From JBBDIM01 sp040880405 (lineage in GTDB: Bacteria > Planctomycetota > Planctomycetia > Pirellulales > Pirellulaceae), in the NCBI GenBank assembly GCA_040880405.1, contig JBBDIM010000016.1:1-8357 (forward strand): a stretch of DNA of 8,357 bases, given 5' to 3'. Under the pieces are notes generated by a model. It had not been told where the DNA came from and searched no databases. It saw only the letters and a list, made by a program, of their open reading frames with translations. Made by a program: the position numbers and the translations under genes. Position 1 is the first letter of the stretch, and the number at the start of each line of letters is the position of its first letter. Shown one piece after another: positions 1 through 7,262 of this stretch.

Positions 1-28
1 AAGAGATCATGCTGCCGCTTTGAAGATG

Positions 29-68
29 AAAAAAAAGGGTTAACGGCGTAGGGTGCCACTCGCGCGTT
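29..68 (-). terminator. Candidate intrinsic terminator after phoB
   Basis: On the minus strand a stem can form between 61-68 and 42-48 (7 base pairs with one bulged base at 64 and a 12-base loop). It is followed after five bases by eight consecutive T (plus-strand A run at 29-36). It lies about 50 bases past the phoB stop. The stem is short and the gap before the T run is longer than ideal, so the call is moderate. A second small hairpin (83-87 with 91-95) lies between the stop and this element. The rest of 1-117 shows no gene. Confidence 0.4.
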
Positions 69-117
69 CCCATCCCCCGGGTGACCCAAGGGGTCGAGGA
101 TCCATTGAGCTAGGCCA

Positions 118-837
118 CTACACTTCCATGCTCGTTTCCGCCGGAGCAGTCGGGTCGCGGAAACGGTAGCCTACGCCGCGCACCGTTTCGATCAGATCGG
201 CCGCGTCACCCATTTTGCGGCGGAGAGCCCTCACATGGACGTCGATCGTGCGTTCCATTACCACCGTATCCTCACCCAGTGCCGCGTCGATCAACTCGGA
301 TCGATCGAACACCCGACCTGGCTGCCGGGTCAAGGTTTCCAGCAATCGGAATTCGCTCCGCGTCAACTGTAACGGTATGCCTTTCAAGGTGACGCGATGA
401 CGGCGACGGTCGATGGTCACTCCTTGACTGCTAATCACCTCGTTTTCAGGGGCATCGGTGCCTCTGCCGCGCCGCTGGAGAGCCTTGATTCTCTCCAAAA
501 GCACTTTCACGCTGAAGGGTTTCGCCACATAGTCATCCGCCCCCATCGAGAATCCGACCAATTGATCAGACTCTTCGGACTTGGCGGTCAGCATCAAGAC
601 CAAGACATCCTTGGTTACCGAGTCGGCCCGCAATCGTCGACATACCTCCAGGCCATCGATCACCGGGAGCATAAGATCCAAGATGATCATGTCGGGCGAC
701 TTTGCCCTGGCTTGCGTCAGCGCGTCCTGTCCGTCGAAAGCGGAATAGACCTCATGCCCTGCCTGCCGTACGTTGTACGCTAGTACTTCCGCCAAGGCCC
801 GGTCGTCCTCGACAATCAAAATCTTCATCCGCGTCAT
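118..837 (-). CDS. phoB: PhoB-like OmpR-family response regulator
   Basis: DNA-binding response regulator, probably the cytoplasmic partner of the PhoR-like kinase upstream, controlling phosphate-starvation genes. From the ATG at 837 it has 239 residues. The receiver domain (about 4-120) has the acidic pair D11/D12, the phospho-acceptor D54 in the ILDLMLP motif, T84 and K106 (VAKPF), the full active-site set. The winged-helix domain (about 135-226) ends with the family signature IDVHVRALRRKMG and ETVRGVGYRF. The frame stays open back to 1020, but that stretch overlaps phoU and does not look like receiver sequence. Start choice: ATG 837 has a GGGA eight bases upstream; ATG 828 (MKILIVEDD) is equally compatible with the family. 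Start lies 25 bases after the phoU stop, so co-transcription is likely. The phosphate-specific name rests on the phoU/phoR neighbours; OmpR-family regulators of other function look alike. Confidence 0.9.
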   Translation of the reverse strand: MTRMKILIVEDDRALAEVLAYNVRQAGHEVYSAFDGQDALTQARAKSPDMIILDLMLPVIDGLEVCRRLRADSVTKDVLVLMLTAKSEESDQLVGFSMGADDYVAKPFSVKVLLERIKALQRRGRGTDAPENEVISSQGVTIDRRRHRVTLKGIPLQLTRSEFRLLETLTRQPGRVFDRSELIDAALGEDTVVMERTIDVHVRALRRKMGDAADLIETVRGVGYRFRDPTAPAETSMEV

Positions 838-862
838 AAGCTGGGTCCCGTCCGGGGCGTTT

Positions 863-1174
863 TCAAATACGGTTGATAAACCATTGAAGTTTGTCATGAT
901 CGACTTTAAGTATGGTGGCAATTCGCCGCAAATCGGCCGCCACCGGTTGATGTAGGGCGAGCGCCTTGAGGCAATTTTCTTCAATCCGGACTTCCCGCCG
1001 ATCGACCAGTTCGTCGGCATCGATCACATCGTCCGCCAGTCGGAGGTCACGCCGCGCGAGGGCCCGGGTTGATTTCTCGACCATTTCCTCGACCAGTCCG
1101 GAAAGTGAGAGGATCTCACGATGTAACTGGTCCAAATCCTGTTGTAATGGGAGCCCCATATTGTGCCCTAACAT
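863..1174 (-). pseudogene. phoU: Truncated PhoU (N-terminal half only)
   Basis: PhoU normally has about 210-240 residues in two similar three-helix bundles and signals phosphate sufficiency from the Pst transporter to PhoR. Here only about 103 residues remain. The sequence reads like a typical start (MLGH, then LSLSGLVEEMVEKSTRALARRD) and passes through the diagnostic ALHQPVAADLRRIATILKVDHD. Just where the family continues with an LERIGD-type metal-binding motif, it turns into KLQWFINRI and hits TGA (863-865). The second bundle is absent, and the 25 bases left before phoB cannot hold it in any frame, so this is a deletion and not a simple frameshift. ATG 1174 is chosen because it begins the family-like MLGH; a TTG at 1177 and an ATG at 1159 are alternatives. 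No strong ribosome site is visible. It may be non-functional, or act as a single-bundle protein; I favour a remnant. Confidence 0.8.
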
Positions 1175-1242
1175 CAAACGAACCGAATTGTCCGATCGGT
1201 CCGTAATCCACCATGTGAGAGACGCGGATATTCAACGATGTC

Positions 1243-1281
1243 AGATCTTAACGCAGGATTGTTAAGATTGCGTAAGGATCT
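1243..1281. promoter_or_regulatory. Imperfect inverted repeat between phoR and phoU
   Basis: AGATCTTAACGCA (1243-1255) and TGCGTAAGGATCT (1269-1281) are reverse complements at 11 of 13 positions, around a 13-base spacer containing another TTAA. The minus strand also holds CTGACAT (1239-1245), one mismatch from the enterobacterial Pho-box half-site CTGTCAT. No T run follows in the direction of transcription, so it is not an obvious intrinsic terminator. It could be an operator or an RNA hairpin separating phoR from phoU-phoB. The repeat is seen directly; the function is a guess. Confidence 0.35.
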
Positions 1282-1301
1282 GTATCGATTCGGAAGAAGA
1301 T

Positions 1302-3080
1302 TTAGGGCAATTTTTTCGCGGCCGGCAGGGATACGTGAAATCTCGTACCCCGATCCACCTCGCTATCGACACCGACATCCCCCCCGAATGATTGAGTCAG
1401 GTGCTTGACGATTGAGAGCCCCAGACCGGTCCCTCCCATCTCGCGCGAGCGGGCCTTATCCACTCGGTAAAATCGCTCAAAGATCCGTTCCAGGGCTTGC
1501 GCGGGTATGCCGATGCCACGGTCCTCCACCGAAATCTCGACCCGTTCGTCGATTTGCCGCCAGGCGACGATGACGGCACCTCCCGCGGAGGAGTATTTGA
1601 TTGCGTTGTCGATCAGATTGCCCAAGATCGTCCTGAGCCCTTCCTCATCCGCCCGAACCGCGAGCGGTAAGTCACTCGGCTGGCAGGTGAGTGAAATATC
1701 TTTCGCGATCGCTGGATCACGCTGGGCGTCCATGCATTTTTCAACAACCATCGCGACGTCGACATCGGTGATCTCGAATACCTCCTGCCCCGCTTCCATC
1801 CGCGCGATCTGGAGCATATCCAGAATCAGCTCATGCAACCGGTCGCTTTGGTCGGTGATCTGCCGAAGGAAATAATCTCGGTTCTCGACATCGTTGACCG
1901 CGCCAAGTTGGAGCGTCTCGGCGTAGGCCCGAATCGCGGCCAAGGGGGTTTTCAGTTCATGGGAGACATTAGCCACGAACTCCCGCCGCAAGTTCTCCAG
2001 ACGCTGTAGATCGGTCACGTCATGTAGAACCATCACGACCCCAGGGCTGGGAGTGCCCGGCAAGCGGTTCGCTTGCAAATTCAATAGCCGACGGCTCGGT
2101 CCCACCACCTCGATCTCGGCCGAAATTGGCTCGGGGCTATCAATTGCCCGGGTGAAGGACTCGTCGAGCGATCGATTCCGCGTAACCTCCAGGAGCGGCC
2201 TTCCGACGACTTGGGCGACTCGAATATCCAAGAGGGTGCGAACCGCGTTATTCGCAAGCAACACGACCTGGTGGGCATCGACGGCCAAAACCCCTTCGAC
2301 CATGCTGCCGAGGACCGTCTCTACGCGATTATTCTGATCCCGCAGTTTCGATTCCCGCGTATGTACCGCACGGCACATTTCAAGAAACTCGCGACTAAGA
2401 TCGCCGATATCATCCTGGGCCATCGGCCATCCGTCCACCGCCGTGGTGCTTTGCGAGACCTGCTGGCAGGCCAAGGTCAAACGCTGTAGTGGCATACGCA
2501 GTTGTTGATCGAGCGATCGGCCAAACCTGTACCCGATCCCGATGACCAATAGCACGAATCCAGCAACTGCCCATTGGGTCCAGAATCGCGATGATTCGAG
2601 GGTTATCCGCGAAGACCCTACCCGGACGTACCCGATGGTAGCCGCTTCCCGAGTCACCGGAACGGCCACGAACCACTGCATGTCGCCGCTATTCTCTTCA
2701 CGTAGCTGCGTGACGCCACGACCCTCAGATGCCGCCTGCTGGAATTCCGGATCCATGAGCGGATTGCTCATCCGACGCGGGTTTTGTTGCGAGTCCGCGA
2801 GAACTCGGCCATCCTCGTTCACCATTGTGATGTGCGTGTTCGTCGCGTGGGCTCGCGCTTCCACGAGTTCTTGAAGGCGGTTCTCGGCGGATGATTCTTG
2901 TAGAAACTCCGCCAAATCGTGTCCCACTAGATTGGCGATCGCGGACAGTCGATCTAAGGTTGCCTGACGCTCGATACCGGCCTGATTGCCACGGGCGATC
3001 AAAATTAAACCGATGCCCCCCAAGATCGCGAGCCCTGCGAAGGCTGCGAATACCCGTCTGCCAAATGGTAGTCGAATCAT
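1302..3080 (-). CDS. phoR: PhoR-like membrane sensor histidine kinase
   Basis: Sensor kinase of 592 residues, expected to autophosphorylate and pass phosphate to the downstream PhoB-like regulator. Membrane segments at about 10-30 and 168-187 enclose a periplasmic sensor of about 135 residues, longer than in E. coli PhoR and like the Firmicutes/planctomycete type. A HAMP-like linker follows (about 186-245), then a PAS domain (about 252-360). The HisKA motif FVANVSHELKTPL has the phospho-acceptor H374. The HATPase domain shows the N box NLIDNAIKYS (N492), G1 DRGIGIP (520-526), an F box at about 534-545 and G2 GGTGLGLSIVK (549-559). All catalytic boxes are intact. Start ATG 3080; the preceding GGCGAAG is a weak ribosome site. 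The gene ends 127 bases before phoU. The kinase family is certain; the phosphate role comes from the neighbouring phoU and phoB, which follow in an order unlike the common phoB-phoR. Confidence 0.9.
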   Translation of the reverse strand: MIRLPFGRRVFAAFAGLAILGGIGLILIARGNQAGIERQATLDRLSAIANLVGHDLAEFLQESSAENRLQELVEARAHATNTHITMVNEDGRVLADSQQNPRRMSNPLMDPEFQQAASEGRGVTQLREENSGDMQWFVAVPVTREAATIGYVRVGSSRITLESSRFWTQWAVAGFVLLVIGIGYRFGRSLDQQLRMPLQRLTLACQQVSQSTTAVDGWPMAQDDIGDLSREFLEMCRAVHTRESKLRDQNNRVETVLGSMVEGVLAVDAHQVVLLANNAVRTLLDIRVAQVVGRPLLEVTRNRSLDESFTRAIDSPEPISAEIEVVGPSRRLLNLQANRLPGTPSPGVVMVLHDVTDLQRLENLRREFVANVSHELKTPLAAIRAYAETLQLGAVNDVENRDYFLRQITDQSDRLHELILDMLQIARMEAGQEVFEITDVDVAMVVEKCMDAQRDPAIAKDISLTCQPSDLPLAVRADEEGLRTILGNLIDNAIKYSSAGGAVIVAWRQIDERVEISVEDRGIGIPAQALERIFERFYRVDKARSREMGGTGLGLSIVKHLTQSFGGDVGVDSEVDRGTRFHVSLPAAKKLP

Positions 3081-3100
3081 CTTCGCCGGGTCGATTCAGG

Positions 3101-3130
3101 ATTAGGGTGCAAGGTGATTAATCGAGTCAA
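3101..3130 (-). promoter_or_regulatory. Candidate promoter of phoR
   Basis: Reading the minus strand, TTGACT (3130-3125, five of six to the -35 consensus) is followed after 18 bases by CCTAAT (3106-3101, four of six to the -10). Transcription would begin some 10-15 bases before the phoR ATG at 3080, giving a very short leader, which fits the poor ribosome site. Sequence match only. The remainder of the 310-base gap 3081-3390 holds a hairpin (listed separately) and no convincing gene. Confidence 0.35.
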
Positions 3131-3320
3131 AAGCAACCAGTGAGATGCCTGCCGCCCGATCTTGCGTTCTCGTCGATTCGAATCAATGAACGACATAGTC
3201 CGCACGAGCCAAGTGATGATATTGAAGGTTATCTTACTTGCGCGCCGCGGCTTTTGGCGAGAGGGTGACAGCACCGACCGGTTCTGCGGTCGAGGCAATC
3301 AATCCTTGTGCATCAACGCG

Positions 3321-3352
3321 AAGAGGTGACTCCCAGACGGGAATCACCTCTT
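3321..3352. terminator. Long hairpin after the oxidoreductase gene
   Basis: AAGAGGTGA (3321-3329) pairs with TCACCTCTT (3344-3352), and after one C/A mismatch TCCC (3331-3334) pairs with GGGA (3339-3342) around an AGAC loop. This gives 13 pairs in a compact stem. It lies 38 bases past the stop of the minus-strand oxidoreductase gene, the position expected of its terminator. No proper T run follows on either strand beyond the TT of the stem, so it could instead mainly protect the mRNA 3' end. Confidence 0.55.
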
Positions 3353-3390
3353 CTATCTTCATTCAAATTTAACGTGAACTACGCCACCTG

Positions 3391-4779
3391 TTAGTAGGCC
3401 AGGGTCCGGCCAGGTTCGGGCAACACGTAGGGAGACTGCTCGGCCTGTCGTTTGACTCCTTCGGGATCTGGCTTGACCGGCGGTTCGTCATCCATGCTGG
3501 CCAGCTTGTCGAAGTCGGCCAGGGCAGGGGAGGAGTTGAGGGCCTCTTCGAACTCCAGAATCCTGCCACCCTTTTCGGTTTTACCGCCGGAGTAAGTGGC
3601 GATCCGTCCAAAAATGGCGGACATTGTGCTCAAGGCACCGTAGTCACCTTCGTTGGGACGTTCTCCCTTGCGGAGCGCCGCGAACAGGTCGTGGTGCTCC
3701 TCTTGGTGTCCATCGCCGCCGCCGGAACCGTAGCTCCACTCCAGCTCACCCTTGGCGTTATAGATCTTAGATCCGCTGATATCGCAGTAACCCTTGGAAC
3801 CATGAGCATGCTCTCCGACGTGGCTCCACGAGCCCTCGTTGTGACGGCAGCAACTCAGCAGCTTGGTCCCGTTCTCATAGGTGAATTCGATCATGTGCTG
3901 GTCGAAAATTTCGCCATGATCCTTACCCTTACGGTACTGCCGACCACCCTGTCCCTGCGCGTACTTGGGATACCCATCCATCAACCAGTTGATGACGTCA
4001 ATATTGTGGATGTGCTGCTCCACGATGTGATCGCCCGAGAGCCAGTTGAAGTAATACCAGTTCCGCATTTGGTATTCCATTTCAGACTGCGAAGCGGATC
4101 GTTCACGAGTCCAAACTCCCCCGGAATTCCAGTAGCACCGGCAGAAGATAATGTCGCCGATCATGCCGTCCTTAAGGCGATTGATCGTTTCGATGTACCG
4201 TTTCTCGTGGTGACGCTGCAAGCCGACAGCCACGGCTAGATTCTTCTCTTTGGCCTTCTTATTGGCTTCCAGCACGCGGCGAACACCCGGGGCATCGCTC
4301 GCAACCGGCTTTTCCATGAAGACATGCTTGCCGGCATCGACAGCCGCTTCAAAATGCTGCGGACGGAATCCGGGAGAGGTCGCCAGAATCACCAAGTCGA
4401 TGTCGGAATCCAACACCCGCTTATAGTTATCGAAGCCAATAAACTGCCGATCCTTCGGTACATCGACACTTTCGCTATGGCGACTGGAAATTGAGCGGAG
4501 GCTTGAGGTCAGGCGATCCTGGAAGACATCCCCCATCGCCTTGATCTGCGTGCTGCCTTCGGTGTTCATCGCTTGAATGGCAGCGCCGGTACCCCGGCCG
4601 CCACAGCCCACCAAGCCGATTTTGATCTGGTCGCTTCCGAAAGCATGAGCGCTGCGAGCCAGGCTGAGACTTCCGGCGATCGCGCCACCTGCGACCAGTA
4701 AAGAGGAACTTGTTTTGATGAAGTCACGGCGGGAGTGCGTCGGCTGTTTGTCACCAGCGGGAGGCGTGGGTGTCGTCAT
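3391..4779 (-). CDS. Tat-exported Gfo/Idh/MocA-family oxidoreductase
   Basis: NAD(P)-dependent oxidoreductase of the glucose-fructose oxidoreductase / inositol dehydrogenase family, 462 residues. Such enzymes oxidise or reduce sugars and polyols; the substrate cannot be read here. The N-terminus carries a twin-arginine signal (SRRDFIKTSSS, R17/R18, then a hydrophobic stretch to about 46 with SAHA as likely cleavage site), so the enzyme should be folded with its cofactor and exported. The Rossmann domain begins at QIKIGLVGCGGRGTG (51-65), and the family EKP motif is at 156-158 (FMEKPVA). The C-terminal domain has the EQHIHNIDVINW segment (254-265) with candidate catalytic D261 and nearby histidines. 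Multiple Tat-borne paralogues of this type are characteristic of planctomycetes. ATG 4779 is the only start that keeps the Tat signal; the CAGAGA upstream is a poor ribosome site. It stands alone, with gaps of 310 and 274 bases either side. Confidence 0.93.
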   Translation of the reverse strand: MTTPTPPAGDKQPTHSRRDFIKTSSSLLVAGGAIAGSLSLARSAHAFGSDQIKIGLVGCGGRGTGAAIQAMNTEGSTQIKAMGDVFQDRLTSSLRSISSRHSESVDVPKDRQFIGFDNYKRVLDSDIDLVILATSPGFRPQHFEAAVDAGKHVFMEKPVASDAPGVRRVLEANKKAKEKNLAVAVGLQRHHEKRYIETINRLKDGMIGDIIFCRCYWNSGGVWTRERSASQSEMEYQMRNWYYFNWLSGDHIVEQHIHNIDVINWLMDGYPKYAQGQGGRQYRKGKDHGEIFDQHMIEFTYENGTKLLSCCRHNEGSWSHVGEHAHGSKGYCDISGSKIYNAKGELEWSYGSGGGDGHQEEHHDLFAALRKGERPNEGDYGALSTMSAIFGRIATYSGGKTEKGGRILEFEEALNSSPALADFDKLASMDDEPPVKPDPEGVKRQAEQSPYVLPEPGRTLAY

Positions 4780-5053
4780 GGGCGAAATCTCTGCTGAAAG
4801 GTGGATAATTTTAGAAGGCGGGATGGGACATGCTTGCGCGGAACCCCTAGTGTCACATTCAGCTTAACATGCCCCAGGGTGGTATGCAATGTTCACACCC
4901 CAAGAGGTGATTAAGGGAATCTCCCTTCCCGTTGTTTACTCTGAGCGGCTTTTTCGGGCTGTCATTGTGGGTAGAACGATATATCACCCCATTGGGATTT
5001 ATACGTCCAGGCTGTTTTGGATCTCTTCTCCCTAGGCGGCGATTGATCCGCAA
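4780..5053. other. Intergenic region with a small hairpin
   Basis: A 274-base gap between the peptidase stop and the oxidoreductase start; it must hold the promoter of the latter, but I see no clear -35/-10 pair. One perfect small hairpin is present: AAGGGA (4913-4918), loop ATC, TCCCTT (4922-4927). It lies 127 bases past the peptidase stop and lacks a T run, so calling it a terminator would be weak. A 64-codon open frame on the minus strand (4859-5053) shows no domain-like sequence and is not called. Confidence 0.4.
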
Positions 5054-6709
5054 CTAACGTGATTCCACAGTTTCCTCGTTCTCGGAGGACGGTGGGAGTA
5101 GGGGACGGATGATCGCGGTATCGATTTCTACGCTCAGTAGTCTTCCGCTTCGCTCAACGAGCAACTCGATCGGGGCGTCGAATCGGGTGACCATCCCCCG
5201 GAAGTGGTCGGAATCGGTAATCGCAAGGCCACCTATCTCGTAAACCCGATCCAGAGGCACCAGCCCAGACATTGCCGCCAAAGACCCAGGCGTGACCCGA
5301 TCGAGAACCACGCTCCCCGGTTCCGCCTCGTCAGTCTTCCAGCCGATTCCCAAAGGTAACGGCTCTAGGTCGAGCGTCACCTGAACCACCCGCGGACCTG
5401 CCGCTTCATCATCACCAACCTTTGGGGCGACCGTGATTTCAACTTCTCGCGGAGCCGCCTGGACCTGGGCTAGGAATGGTTCTACTCGCTCGATCGGGAG
5501 GCCGGCGAAGTGGGTCACCACGTGTCCCACCTTCAAACCGGCTCGATCGGCAGGAGAATCCGGTGCGACACCACTCACACGAATCCCTCCCTCTGGCAAC
5601 GCCATTCGCTCTAACCGGATTCCAAGGCGGGACCGTGGCGTTTTGTCTGGGATCTCGAATCGATTCCGGTCGAGACTCAGTTCCTGGCGGCTGCGATTGC
5701 GGAATGAACGGCGAAGCTCACCCGTGGAAGCACTGGCGGTTAAGCTGAGTAGTAGCTCAGTAACAGTAAGTGTGCCAGGGAAGTTGATCAAATGCGGGTC
5801 GTCACCGGGGCGATGGTAGTCGTCATGCAATCCGGTGTGAATCATTAAGGCCGGGATCGATTTCTCGAAAAATGGATGGTGGTCGCTGTTCTCCTTCATC
5901 TCCCACAAAAAGTCGAGTTGTAGGTCACTTCCCTCGTTGGCCCGGGCAACCCACTGCCGCAGATCTTGCTGGGTCCGCGTTCCATAGATCTCAACACGGC
6001 GATTCCGCAGGTGTCCGACCATGTCCGCGTTGACGCAGAGCCCGATTCGCTTGATATTAAGCGTCGGTTGGTCGAGCCAGTGCTTTGAACCCAAAAGCCC
6101 CTTTTCCTCGGCATCCCAAAACGCGAACAAAATGGAGTGTCTTGGCCGCCACCCGGTGTTTGAGATGACTTTGATAATCTCTAGCAGCGCTGCCGTGCCG
6201 CTGGCGTTGTCGTCCGCTCCATTATGAATCCGGCCGATCGGCCCAAAGCTATTATTCGCGTTACCATAGCCGACATGATCGTAGTGGGCTGAAAGCACCA
6301 CAATCGGCCCCGCCGCCGGATCCTCGCTACCAGGCAAGATCCCCAGGATATTGCGGTAGCCACTTCGGAACTCCTGAAAAAACGTACCCTGTTCCCCCGC
6401 TGGCTGAAGTGGGCTTTTGGCAAGGAGCTGCTCGATATAGTTCCCTGAGGCCCGACCACCTCGTGAACCCGCTTCTCGGCCCTCGAAACTGTCATCGGCC
6501 AAAACGTCGATATGCCGTTTGATCCGCTCTTCCGACAATTTCTCTACCAGGGCCGAGAGAGATATCCGGGCCGAGTCTGTCGATTCCAGACGGGGCGATT
6601 CGCTTTGTGGAAGTTCAGTGGGACTTGCGGGCCGCTCCTCGGACCAAGCCGATAATACCGAGAAACACCAAAGTACCAAAGCGGCCAACCCGAATCCTAC
6701 CCGCGGCAT
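5054..6709 (-). CDS. Secreted M28 zinc peptidase with two PDZ domains
   Basis: Probable exported aminopeptidase of family M28. From ATG 6709 it has 551 residues; numbering here counts five extra residues from a TTG at 6724. ATG 6709 is preferred because GGGGGAA lies about seven bases upstream and the signal peptide starts directly (hydrophobic to about residue 26, cleavage near LSA-WSEE). The M28 core (about 65-330) has the complete di-zinc set: H147 and D149 in SAHYDH, D171 in NGADDNASG, the E206/E207 pair in WDAEEKG (base and ligand), D234 in NADMVG, and H304 in DDYHRPGDD. Two PDZ-like modules follow: about 364-433 (SRLGIRLE, then GVAPDSPADRAGLKVGHVV) and about 455-535 (PLGIGW, then VTPGSLAAMSGL). 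PDZ modules probably bind substrate tails or gate the active site. No protease-associated insert is evident. Chain length fits M28 plus two PDZ. The natural substrate is unknown, and no operon partner is near. Confidence 0.93.
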   Translation of the reverse strand: MPRVGFGLAALVLWCFSVLSAWSEERPASPTELPQSESPRLESTDSARISLSALVEKLSEERIKRHIDVLADDSFEGREAGSRGGRASGNYIEQLLAKSPLQPAGEQGTFFQEFRSGYRNILGILPGSEDPAAGPIVVLSAHYDHVGYGNANNSFGPIGRIHNGADDNASGTAALLEIIKVISNTGWRPRHSILFAFWDAEEKGLLGSKHWLDQPTLNIKRIGLCVNADMVGHLRNRRVEIYGTRTQQDLRQWVARANEGSDLQLDFLWEMKENSDHHPFFEKSIPALMIHTGLHDDYHRPGDDPHLINFPGTLTVTELLLSLTASASTGELRRSFRNRSRQELSLDRNRFEIPDKTPRSRLGIRLERMALPEGGIRVSGVAPDSPADRAGLKVGHVVTHFAGLPIERVEPFLAQVQAAPREVEITVAPKVGDDEAAGPRVVQVTLDLEPLPLGIGWKTDEAEPGSVVLDRVTPGSLAAMSGLVPLDRVYEIGGLAITDSDHFRGMVTRFDAPIELLVERSGRLLSVEIDTAIIRPLLPPSSENEETVESR

Positions 6710-6724
6710 CGTTTCTTCCCCCAA

Positions 6725-7011
6725 GCGTTTCGAAATGGTTCGTCACATCTTCGCATGCCCCGGCCGCCTGATCAGTGGTTGCCATCGGCCTTTGCAGATT
6801 ACCAACTTATCCACTTTCTTGCCCGCTAACTTTTTGACCACATACCCATGTTATCCATCCATTACAAACGGCATTCTCTCCCCTCTATGGTCTCGTTATC
6901 CGCTTGCTCCTTCCCGTTGTTCGACCCCGACGGCTACCATGCCTACTATACAACCGCCCCAACCCGAACCTGAAACGCCTTTCCCCTGTCCAAAATCGCA
7001 TGGAGTCCCCG
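6725..7011. other. Non-coding region, G-poor on plus strand
   Basis: Separates the divergently read peptidase and tRNA genes. Between 6801 and 7000 I count about 24 G against 78 C on the plus strand, a strong skew. The hexamer TTATCC occurs three times at 6808, 6851 and 6896, spaced 43 and 45 bases. A 95-codon plus-strand frame (6735-7019) is open here, but it is a Pro/Ser/Thr-rich product of the C-rich base composition with no recognisable domain or ribosome site, so I do not call it a gene. The peptidase promoter should lie here; none is clear. Confidence 0.5.
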
Positions 7012-7040
7012 TTGAGTGAACCGATGTTCCAGTGTAGACT
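7012..7040 (+). promoter_or_regulatory. Promoter of tRNA-Ser
   Basis: TTGAGT (7012-7017) and TAGACT (7035-7040) are separated by exactly 17 bases, the best sigma70 spacing, each with four of six consensus matches. Transcription would start near 7047, about ten bases before the mature tRNA 5' end, a normal short leader for a single tRNA gene. Confidence 0.6.
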
Positions 7041-7056
7041 CATGACTTCCGACCCA

Positions 7057-7145
7057 GGAGAGATGGCAGAGTGGTCGAATGCGCCGGTTTGCTAAACCGG
7101 TGAACGGGTCAAACCGTTCCACGGGTTCGAATCCCGTTCTCTCCG
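7057..7145 (+). tRNA. tRNA-Ser(GCU)
   Basis: An 89-base class II tRNA reading AGC/AGU serine codons. The acceptor stem is a perfect 7-pair GGAGAGA (7057-7063) with TCTCTCC (7138-7144), discriminator G at 7145. The anticodon arm is CCGGT / TTGCTAA / ACCGG (7084-7100), with anticodon GCT at 7091-7093. The long variable arm GAACGG...CCGTTC identifies a serine-type tRNA. The T arm is ACGGG / TTCGAAT / CCCGT (7121-7137). CCA is not encoded (CTT follows), so it must be added after transcription. The 3' end faces a convergent tyrosine recombinase gene 228 bases away, making this tRNA a plausible integration target. Confidence 0.97.
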
Positions 7146-7262
7146 CTTGAAGATCTTTGCTGCTCTGTAAGTTGCTTGGCAGTAACGGTTTAGGTTGATT
7201 GCAAAAACGACGTCCTGGGAACTGTACCAATCATTGGGACAATCAATGCCCCCAATCGGCTT

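Noticed and set aside
838..1020. N-terminal extension of the phoB frame back to 1020
   Set aside because: It overlaps the phoU remnant in another frame, does not resemble a receiver domain, and the family begins at or just before MKILIVEDD.
3077..3298. 73-codon minus-strand frame whose stop overlaps the phoR start as ATGA
   Set aside because: The overlap looks like translational coupling, but it begins with TTG, the product is Arg-rich without domain-like sequence, and the phoR promoter candidate lies inside it.
3187..3327. 46-codon plus-strand ORF upstream of phoR
   Set aside because: No ribosome site or recognisable sequence; its stop lies inside the terminator hairpin stem.
3691..4239. 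182-codon plus-strand frame antisense to the oxidoreductase
   Set aside because: It lies wholly inside a gene with clear family motifs on the other strand; its sequence has no independent support. The same applies to plus-strand frames at 397-783 and 5433-5819.
3342..4912. 11-base inverted pair AAGAGGTGATT (minus 3352-3342, plus 4902-4912) flanking the oxidoreductase gene
   Set aside because: About a dozen 11-base matches are expected by chance in a window this long, and nothing else marks a transposon end.
6735..7019. 95-codon plus-strand frame in the G-poor region
   Set aside because: Pro/Ser/Thr-rich, no ribosome site, no recognisable domain, and its end runs to the -35 region of the tRNA promoter; it is explained by base composition.
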